A DNA stretch of 64,000 nt from Geosiphon pyriformis (taxonomy: Eukaryota; Glomeromycota; Glomeromycetes; Archaeosporales; Geosiphonaceae), in the NCBI GenBank assembly GCA_016748015.1, contig JAAOMT010000009.1, positions 942,970 through 1,006,969 of the forward strand. The letters are read 5' to 3'. Positions 55,501 to 64,000 of this stretch are shown in pieces. The position numbers and the translations under genes were made by a program. The notes under the pieces were generated by a model. It did no database searches and was not told the DNA's origin. It saw only the letters and a program-made list of their open reading frames with translations. Position 1 is the first letter of the stretch; every line of letters begins with the position of its first letter.

Positions 55501-57240
55501 TTGTTGTTTCCTGTTCATGTTAGAGTTAGCCCTTCAAACAACTTTTTGGCAGGTGTGGTTCATATTTTTTCTGGGTGTGATTTGTCTTTGGGTGGCTCTC
55601 TGGTTAGTGCTTTTCATCTTTGGTATGGTACTCCTATGTCTCTGGTACTTAGTGAGACAATTTTCTCCAAATGTGTCTCCTTTCTCAGGCGTTATAGTAT
55701 TGCTTTCATAGAACAGCTTTGTGACCAGAATGGCATTGTTTTTGACTGGAAAACTTTCAAGTGTTGGAAAAGACTGGACTCCTGTGGCCTGGTTCCCTTC
55801 TGATTTGATCTCTCTGTACATTTTCTTGGTGGTGTAGCTTCTTCTTCCAGTCATTTTCCTCATGAGGGTGTTGATGGTTCTTCTGACATCTATTAGTCTC
55901 TTGGTTTTGGTGTTATTTGTAATAATCTGTTGAGTGTAGGTGCTGCCCACCTCTCTGTGTACACAGATGGGTCTCTAAGTAACTTGGACACTGTTGACAT
56001 GTTAGCTGGTGCTGTGGCTTTCTTTGAGGACATTGATTTGGGTCTGGATGTGGGAGTTTCTGGTTTGGTTTCTTCTACTTTGGCAGAGTTGCAGGCCATT
56101 GCTTTAGCTCTGGAGTGTGTTTTTTCTTTTTGTTCGGTTAACTTGTTTTCGGACAACCAGGCGGCTATTGATGCTTGCAGGTCAGAGTCTTTATTGGTTG
56201 GCCCTGATTTCAGGAATTGTTGTTGGATTGAGTGTCATCACATTGCCAATGTTATTCATCGCAAAAATTTGAATATTAATTGAATTAAGATTAAGGGTCA
56301 TTTGGGTGTCTTAGACAACAAATGTGCTAATATGCTGACTAAGAATGCTGCCCTTTCTGCCTGGCACCTGCCCTACTTGGTTAGTGAGAGGTTTTTAAAG
56401 ACTGGTGTTGATACAGTTTCTGGTAATTCAAGGCATTTTGTTTGTGATGTATTTAGGTCAATCTATCGCATGTATTGGGAGATTGGTTCTGGTTCTTGGG
56501 TTGTTCCAGATTGTTTACATACTGATATTGACTGGTTGAGATCCTTTTTGGTGTGGCACCCGGATTCTTACATGATGACTGGTTTTACTAGTATTCGGAC
56601 AGCTGACTTTTGTACATATTTCATGAAAGCCCTTTATCATTGCTTTTCTGTTGTTGTGCAGAAGCATCTGTATAATAGAAGTTATTCCAGTGTAGTTTGT
56701 TTGTTCTGTGGTGAGGTTGAAGTCTTATACCATGTCTTTTCTTGCTCTTCTGACACTGATAGTCACACCAATTTGTTGGACACTTACGCAGCTGCCTGGG
56801 AGGTGCATTCTGGTCTGTTTCGTTCTTCTTCATACATATTGCAGTTGTTGTCGACTTGTATTTTGGATGTAACTGTCAATACGGCCCTGTGTAAGGGCTT
56901 TGTTTTCAGCAATTGGTATCAAGAGTCTGTTTCTGTTTACAAAGATTTTAAGGTAGCAGTGGTTAATATTGTGAATTTTGTGTGTGAATTTTGTCTTGCA
57001 TTTCGTGATAATATCTGGCTGGTCCATGTAAAACACCAGGCCATTATGAAGAAGAATAAGCTGATTCCACGTAATGGTTCTATTCCTGTCACTGTTTCTG
57101 GTTTTTCTACATGGCTTTCAGCTAGGGTAATTAGGTTGTTGGGTGTTGCTGATGCACTTGGCATCAATTTTGGGTATTGTAAGTGTTGTTTGTTTTATGC
57201 AAGTGTTGGTGACATGACATCTGTTCATATAAGTGCATAG
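52553..57240 (+). pseudogene. LINE-B ORF2: endonuclease, RT, RNase H, Cys region
   Basis: ATG 52553-52555 overlaps the ORF1 stop by one base (TAATG). A G is missing near 52762, after which the frame used to the end is 53017, 53644, 53971 and on to TAG 57240. Endonuclease: ATCNVHKLNN, TESKL, GGDFNED (about 52.99 kb, Asp kept). RT: IPNELWKHYDKS, MHKAYDSVSWEHL (about 54510), FVDDTIW (about 54858). RNase H: VYTDGSLSN, AELQAIALAL, SDNQAAI, GHLGVLDNK (55950-56330). C-terminal CLFCGEVEVLYHVFSC (about 56700-56750). About nine in-frame stops remain, including those at 53437, 53956, 54685, 55267, 55801 and 56281. Confidence 0.85.
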
Positions 57241-57383
57241 TGTTGTTCTGACTAGTTTGAGTGTTTGGTCATGTGTAGCAAAGGCATGATTCACACCTAG
57301 TTTAGATCATTTGTATGATATATAGCACGAAGTGGCGTTTGGACTCCATTTGTTAAACTTTAATAAAAAAAAAAAAAAGATAG

Positions 57384-57758
57384 TTAATTTTGAAGTAATA
57401 ATAACTTAAAAATTTATGATTTTTAAAATAAGTTTTTATTTGAATTAATTTGTAAGAAAAATTATTCTAAAAAAAAAATTTTGAACTAAAATAAAAATGA
57501 TTTTAATCAAAATACATTTTTTTAAAAAAAGAAGCTCTTTTTTATATAGTTTGTTATAGTACTATTTTATAATTTAACACTTTTTTTTAATTTTTTTAAC
57601 AAATTAAAAATATATTTTATTGAATTACAAGTTATTTTTGTGACTTATAAATTATTTTGGTAAAATATTAAATATTTTATCAAATTACTTAATATTTCAA
57701 TAAATTTTAAATGTTATATAATTTAATATATTGTATAATTTAATTATTACAATTTGAT
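57384..57758 (-). repeat. Decayed gypsy LTR, right part
   Basis: Resumes the gypsy LTR after LINE-B (AAGCTCTTTTTTATATAG block equals the TATA region of intact LTRs) and is cut at about 57758 by the tail of LINE-F. Its orientation matches gypsy-1 and gypsy-2. Confidence 0.65.
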
Positions 57759-57929
57759 TATTTTTTTTTTAATGTTTAATGAGTAAAGTCTAAACACTAC
57801 CTAGTACAATACATCATACAAATAATTTAAACTTGATGTGAATTATGTCTTTTCTATATATAACCAGTTACTCAAGCTAATTAAAACAATATTAAGCACT
57901 TATATAAACTAAGACAAAATTACTAATAC

Positions 57930-59767
57930 TTAAAAAAAATAAACAAAACTTATACAAACCAAAATTAATACTAAATGCTTTAGTAATACTAAGCAATTTG
58001 ATTACATTAGCAGAAAACACTAAAGACAGCCCAAAAACAGAATCTAAGACTGAGCCATCATAAGATATTAGCCTATTTTTTCTATAAAGACATAATGTCT
58101 AATACAAACAAACTAAACTTTACTTCTAAAAGCAAGACAAAAATTTTGCACAAAGTTTACCATCTTTTAACATGTAATTGCTAAATCTCTGAAGACAAAA
58201 ACAGTCTTTTAAAGCCAATTACTAAAAACAAAACTTTTACAAAAAGCTATATATATTATAGTATTTAAAATACAGGAAAACATTAATTAAAACACACATA
58301 AAGAGGAATGAAAATAACCAAAAAACATTTCTCAAGCAGTTGTATATATGTCTAATAATTGACAGCAAACAAAATTGTTAACCATACAAGAAAAAACATG
58401 ATCTGAGACTTTAACATCATCACAATACCAACATAATACACTAAAGTAATGCTTATTATACAGACATTTTTGAATAGCAACAGAAAGCTAATAGTGTAAA
58501 GCTTTTATATAATATGTGTAAATATTAGCAGTAGGCCTACTAGTAAAACCAGCAGCCAAAATATCACACTATAGATAAACTAAGCCAATTAATGTCTAAA
58601 AGCAAGCTATCAACCAGAATTTTAGAGCCAAAACCAACTTTTTAACATGTATAATAAACAAATTAAAAGATCTCATAAACAAAATATTTAGAATTATCAG
58701 AAACAATATTATTATTAGCTATAATGTAACATTCCTCTAACTAAGAAAAAAAGTACCAAGAAGAAAAAAAAGCATTATTAGTAAGCACATTAGCATATAT
58801 GTTACTCAAAACACCTAAGTGACTCTTCATTTTATGCCAGATAACATTTAAATTTTTTTTACAAATAACATTTACAATGTGCCAATATTCAATTCAACAC
58901 TGATTTCGAAAATCTGAATACATTAAACCCAATTCTGTTTTGCATACATCCAAAACAGCCTAACTGTTTGTAAAAAAATGAACTGAACTAAAAAATGAAA
59001 TACACTTAAAAGCCAATACAATAGCTTATAGCTTCACTAAAATAGAAAACATCAAACCAAAAATTTTAATATTCAAATCTAAGTTTATGTCCTCAAAAAA
59101 AACCACTGCACCAGTCTTTATGCTAACTTTCTCCAAGTTCTTCAAAAATTTATCTGTATAGATTAAAAGACTATTAGCATTAATATCTAACAAATAATTA
59201 TGAGTTAACTTAATTTTATAAAACTTAAGAATATTTAAAGAGCCAAAAACATTTAAAGAAGAAATACATATAGGAAAAGAAGCCATATTATTAAAGAAGT
59301 TAACAGAAAGCCTGAACCATTTAGGAATAGAACCACACAGATCCAATTTTTTTTAATACTTGAAAATTTTTCAATTAAAAATAGCACTATTTTTACTATA
59401 AAGCTAGTTTATAAAAGCAATGTCATATTACCAAAGCAAAAAAAAAAACTTAAAATTTAGACTTGTCAAAAACAGTCAACATAAAAGTTCTGTTATAAAA
59501 ATAAAAAATTGTTTATAGGACCATTCAGAAATAAATTGCACTCAAAAAAAATATGAATTACATCTGCCAAAAAATTATTAGAAGAACTAACTCTAATATG
59601 AACTAAAAAAATTAAAAAATAAAGTAAACACCAAGATAGAACTTACAAGTTATGAAACCTGTGTAAAAACAAATAACTCAGAATCCTAACAGAGTTTGTA
59701 AAACACACAATGGAAGCCAATTTGCTTTCAGTTTGGACTTGCTCAAAAGTTTTCAAACCATACAAAA
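57930..59767 (-). pseudogene. LINE-F ORF2, C-terminal part with RNase H
   Basis: Minus-strand RNase H at 59026-59346: IYTDK (TDG lost) and a site reading LVKL where LINE-B has AELQ, so the Glu became Lys. The C-terminal Cys region lies around 58350-58450. Stops are frequent. Confidence 0.65.
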
Positions 59768-59771
59768 ATGA

Positions 59772-60748
59772 TGTTACTCATAGAAAGTAAGAGTATTATA
59801 TAGTTAGAAAAATAGCCAATCAAAAATAAAAATAGTAACAAAAGAATTCCAGAATTTCTTTAAAAGAATTGCAGGATTCCAGAATTTCAGAATTTTTTGT
59901 AAGAAATTACAGGATTCCAGAATTCCAGAATTGTAAGATTTCTCTAAAAAAATTGCAAGATTTTAGAAATCTTATATAATATTAATTATGTATATATAGC
60001 AGTAGTATTAAAAACAAGAAATAAAGAATTTAGTACAGTTTTAGTTTAGTATCCCCTTTTTTATCTATTAATTAACTCTCACTTTACAGATAATTAATAT
60101 CTACTAAAGTGAATTTATTAACAAAATATCAAATAAAACATACTTATTATCATCTAATTTATGTTACTATTATTTGTTTGAGCATCTAATTACTCTTTTA
60201 TTTATCAAAATGTCATGTTAATAACATCTAATACTTAATTATACTAAAACAATAGCTCTTGATTATGGCTATTAATGGAATATTAATTTCTTTTTTTCTT
60301 TATTTTCTTTTATTTCTTTTTTTTATTTTATTTTATTTTATTTTTTTCTTTATTTTGTTATTAATTTACTAACTAATTAAAAAAATTAATACATAGAGTA
60401 TTAATGTTAAAAATAGCATTGGTAAAAGACTCAAAAATAAGAGTAGACACTTAGAATTGAAGATAACTTATTAGGAAATACTGACTACCAAGCTAAGAAA
60501 AAAATTAATGGAATATAGATATTCTGGAAAGTAATAGACATCAAAGCATATCAACTCAAGGGTTGAAAAAGGAAACTTAAAACAACATCTAAAAGATATT
60601 ACTATTGAATTTCTGTTTATTATACAAAAGACTCAACCAAAAATCTTCAGATATGAAAACCTTTAGATATTACCCAACTACTTAGCTATTGAGCACCAAG
60701 TTACAGGTTTGTTATTTGTTTCTACATCTCAAATAATCATCTGTAACA
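59772..60748 (+). repeat. Solo LTR A3 (A-family) inside LINE-F
   Basis: 977 bp, TGTTACTCAT...CTGTAACA, in the opposite orientation to A1. U3 has GAATTCC-like units (59838-59960) followed by TATATATAGCAG (about 59992-60004). The U5 block GAGCACCAAGTTACAG lies at 60691-60706. Flanks ATGA (59768-59771) and ACAG (60749-60752) do not match exactly; both could come from ACGG by transitions. LINE sequence is continuous across it. Confidence 0.72.
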
Positions 60749-63510
60749 ACAGGTAGTAAAGTGCATTACTAAGGAAATTGAAAGACAAATCAGATTTTAA
60801 CTTTAAGCTCTTACAAATCAAAACATCTCATTTATTACATACATTAATAGAAGTAAAGTTAAATTATGTTCTGTAGTTAACAATAAAATAGAAAACCACC
60901 AACACCAAATATGAAAACTGCTTATCTAAAATGGTTTTCTTCAAAACAAAATTGGCAAAAAACCAGACATCTAAACTTGCCTTAGCCAAATTAGACTTTA
61001 ACAAACTCTTAGTAGATAGAAAAATACTTAAATAGCAATAAGATTTTCTCTTTTTGGCAATGGAAATAGACAAACTGCTAATCAACAAAAAAAGACATTT
61101 AACTCTGCAATTAATAAGAATGGCCACTATTTTATTATTATTAACTGAGATATTATTGATCTAAAAAAATTCACTAGCAATGTTGAAAATATGTTGGATA
61201 ACAGTTTGGCTGCTATTAACTCAGATCATATTATTGACAAAAGCACTAGCAGAAAAAAAAAATGTTAATCCAGCTTGAAATTCTGAATAATCAATTTTGG
61301 CAACAAAATGAGAATTTAACTTATACCTATATACACTCTTTTGTTTCTTAACTTTATACAGAAGAAGATTATAAAATATGCACCAAAAAAAAGACAAAAA
61401 CACTTTTTCTTAATCTAAACCATCATGTACTCAATATTTACTCATCAAACTAAAGTCAGTTATAATTTTATTAATATAATTATTGTGAATACTGCCAAAA
61501 AATCTAATAAATTTGTCACATATTTTTACTTTAACCAAACTTTTTCTAAGATGCTCTTACTTGACAAAATCATAAGTCTTTTACATGTTCTATAAAACCA
61601 ATCAAAGTTTGCAGTTTTTTTCCAAGACATTTTCAATCACTAAACCAATGGCAAAAATAGGAAATTAGGTTGTTATACTCTTTAAAACTAAAAAATTGTT
61701 CTTATGAAAAACATTAAAAGTGCTGTATGTCAAAAAGATTCTATTAGAGAAAATCTTAAAGAGTACTTTATAAGCAGTCTTAATTAAAGTAATAGGTTTG
61801 GTATTTGTAAGAATGCCCTACCACTTATATGGTTTGAGAATCATTAAGACCCAAGTCTTTCTCCAAGTATTGAGTACTAATTTATAAGACAAACAAGAAT
61901 TTAAAAGCACCAAAAGCATATCTAAAACCAATCTGTCATAATGTTTTTAAAGCTCATTTAAAATACCAGAAAAACCAATAGTTTTGCCATTAGGCAAATT
62001 AGAAACTACACTAATCAATTTATTAAGACTAATCAAACACATTATATTTAAGAAAGTATTATCAAAAACATATTTCAAAGATTGATACTAATAAGACCAG
62101 ATCTGTAATCACTTTATGCTTTCTAGTTCAGCCTTCCATAATTACATCTACTTTGGCCTTAACCAAATTAGACTCCAGAATTAATTTATTATCAATGATT
62201 AAATAGTTTAATACTATTTTACAAAAGAGATGTTCTAATACACTTTTAATAGTATAACTCTTGTTTACTTCAAAATTTTCTATTCTCTTATTAATTGCTG
62301 ACCTGATCTGAAACTCTTTAGCACATTCTAATTAAACAAATAATAAAACTTCCTAACTCTAACTAAAACTAACCTAATGGTATCAAAATAAGACCTTTAA
62401 AAAAAAATCTTATTACAGAAGCATTAACAGTATCAAGACTGTTTCATGTATCAATTAATAATGTAAATTCATTATAAAAAGCCAGACAGAAGGCCTTAAC
62501 AATTTTAGACACCAAAAGTTTTAGCTTATAAAATCTAGATGATTCTTTAGTAAAGATATCATTATAGCTTTTGAATTAAAATTTTTTAAAAACCCATCAG
62601 CTAACAGAGACATAGTTTTATAAACAGTATTCTATATCATATTCAAATCCAAAGATCTTTTAGATATTATAAACTTATCAAAAAACATAATAGTATTAGC
62701 CATTATTGTTTTTTTGAACTTGGCCCACTTGGTATTATCAGCATCTTTAAAATTAAACTTCTAATAATTCCTATTTGCTTGCTTACAAAAAGAGTTTAAC
62801 TATATATCCAATAAACTACTCAAATTTACTAACACAAAAACAGCTTGGTAATCAATATCAAAGTATTTACTAATATCTAAAACATTGTGATCTACTACTG
62901 TATTGACCAAATTTGAAAAAATAAATACATAATTAATTGTTCTTTTGGTACTTTTTGAATTTTTCTATATAGAATTTTTCACAACCAAATTTCCTGATAA
63001 AAAATTAATCAACTCCAAATTAAGATATTTTTTAAAACTAGTATATTTGCATAAATTGTTTTCATTGAAATTTCCACTCAAGATAACAAAAGAGGACTTA
63101 TTTATAGTTTTTGCTATCAAAAAGTTGATCTCACTAGCTTGAGACAAATGCATAGCTAAAGTGGCACCAGCATATAGTCCCAAAATCAAAATATACAATT
63201 TATTTTTAAAAAGCAGCTTAATAGACAAGAGCTTATTAGCAACTTTTAAAACTTTGTATATATGTTTTATCAAACTAATGTTTATTATAACTGCAACATC
63301 AAAGCCCAGATAACCAGACTCCAAACCAAAAGTAAATACTTGAATATTATTAAACTTATTCATAATTTATGAACAAATTTTATCTCTCAATTTTGTTTTA
63401 ATAACAATAGAAACCAAATTGTTTATTTTTTTATGCCAACAAATAATATTCTCTTGCTTAGCAAGATTGTTTATACTTCTAATATTACACATAGCCACCT
63501 TCTAAATAAG
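60749..63510 (-). pseudogene. LINE-F ORF2, RT and endonuclease part
   Basis: RT active site reads SASAFVNNMI (61221-61403; both Asp lost), thumb region 60864-61127. Endonuclease 62965-63363 reads LYAGATL and SGNFNEN, so Asp is Asn as in LINE-A. The N-terminal TxCNxR-type start lies near 63480. Many stops and frame changes. Confidence 0.68.
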
Positions 63511-64000
63511 ATCAATTATTAAAAAAAATAAATGCCAAAGCCTAAACTAGCATTATTCATTCTGGTCAACAGGCTCATAATTATGTCCAACAAATTGCTT
63601 AAAGTCTTTTTCAATTTTAAAACAACTGAAAAATTAAAACTTATCACTTTTATAACAGTTTCAACACTAATAACTACACTTGAACTCTCACTTATTACTA
63701 TATTTGCACCTTAATTTTGTGATAAAAGGATTACTAATGGCTAATATCCAAGACTAAACTGAAAAACTGTTGGCCCAAGTGTGTCCAACTTCTTAGTTAG
63801 CTTAATAACTTGCTCTGTAAAGCTGTTAAGACTGTGTTCAAGAGTGATAAATCTACTATCTAAATCCATAAACACCAGTAGAATAGATTTTATCTCTAAA
63901 AAAAACCAAAACCAACCAAACTATTTTGTGCAAGAAAAGAAGAGAAAAAAAACCTACTAACAATCTTGGCCCAAAAAATATTACCAAAAGAAACAGAATA
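63511..64000 (-). pseudogene. LINE-F ORF1, C-terminal end
   Basis: The minus strand contains short segments resembling the ORF1 tail of LINE-A (Ser/Val/Leu-rich helical end with ...FSVVLKLKKTLSNLLD...). It continues beyond the window. Confidence 0.45.

Larger units (their letters stand above)
50813..57374 (+). mobile_element. LINE-B, nearly full-length LINE
   Basis: The duplication AAAAGATAG (50804-50812) recurs after the A-tail (about 57375-57383), so both ends are intact. It has a 5' UTR of about 120 nt, ORF1, ORF2 and a 3' UTR of about 120 nt, and is the least AT-decayed LINE here. Both ORFs are broken by about 15 stops in all, a 1-nt deletion near 52762 and an internal ORF1 deletion. Confidence 0.88.
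57758..64000 (-). mobile_element. LINE-F, minus-strand LINE running off the window
   Basis: The poly(T) at about 57758-57770 and the reverse 3' UTR (about 57771-57900) begin the element. ORF2 follows to about 63510 and the end of ORF1 to 64000. It is interrupted by solo LTR A3 (59772-60748). Its tail lies in the decayed gypsy LTR. Confidence 0.75.

Noticed and set aside
1-64000. CRISPR array, tRNA or rRNA genes
   Set aside because: The tandem arrays have no unique spacers, and I saw no tRNA cloverleaf or rRNA core sequence, although a scan program could find a decayed one.

Overview
This is a eukaryotic, very AT-rich and repeat-dominated stretch. Spliceosomal introns, a peroxisomal SKL C-terminus, fungal-type C2H2 fingers, abundant LINEs and large Ty3/gypsy elements suggest a fungus. 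The low GC and the gag/pol and LINE flavour make an arbuscular mycorrhizal fungus (Glomeromycotina, Rhizophagus-like) my best guess. That is an inference, since no marker gene is present. Only about 4 kb (21.4-25.3 kb) looks like functional host sequence: a minus-strand four-exon C2H2 zinc-finger gene and a divergent ten-exon peroxisomal enoyl-CoA isomerase gene. Both were reconstructed here from splice sites and reading phase.

Left part (1-21 kb): a strongly decayed AT-rich stretch, then LINE-A (about 1.8-12.1 kb, + strand; ORF1, ORF2 with endonuclease, RT and RNase H). LINE-A is split by a complete non-autonomous LTR element A1 (7724-11222). After it come a LINE 3' tail, an extremely AT-rich full-length LINE fossil (LINE-C, about 12.56-19.23 kb) and another LINE tail at about 20.7-20.8 kb.

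Right part (25.3-64 kb): a nest of insertions. A minus-strand LINE (LINE-E) was hit by an A-family LTR (solo LTR A2). A2 was hit by gypsy-1 (29856-49633), and gypsy-1 was hit by gypsy-2 (36414-46303). Each step is supported by a 4-bp target duplication. Next are a decayed gypsy LTR split by the nearly full-length LINE-B (50813-57374) and a minus-strand LINE-F that runs off the window end and carries solo LTR A3.

The gypsy elements are transcribed on the minus strand and have an unusual layout: Gag (CCHC), protease, Cys-rich region, complete-motif dUTPase, RT, RNase H, integrase, then a separate conserved ORF3 that reads through the polypurine tract into the 3' LTR. In both LTR families U5 can pair with the primer-binding site, and target duplications are compatible with a central CpG. 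All transposon genes are broken, mostly by G-to-A and C-to-T changes: Trp/Arg/Gln codons to stops, catalytic Asp/Glu to Asn/Lys, and zinc ligands Cys/His to Tyr. Older copies are almost pure A+T.
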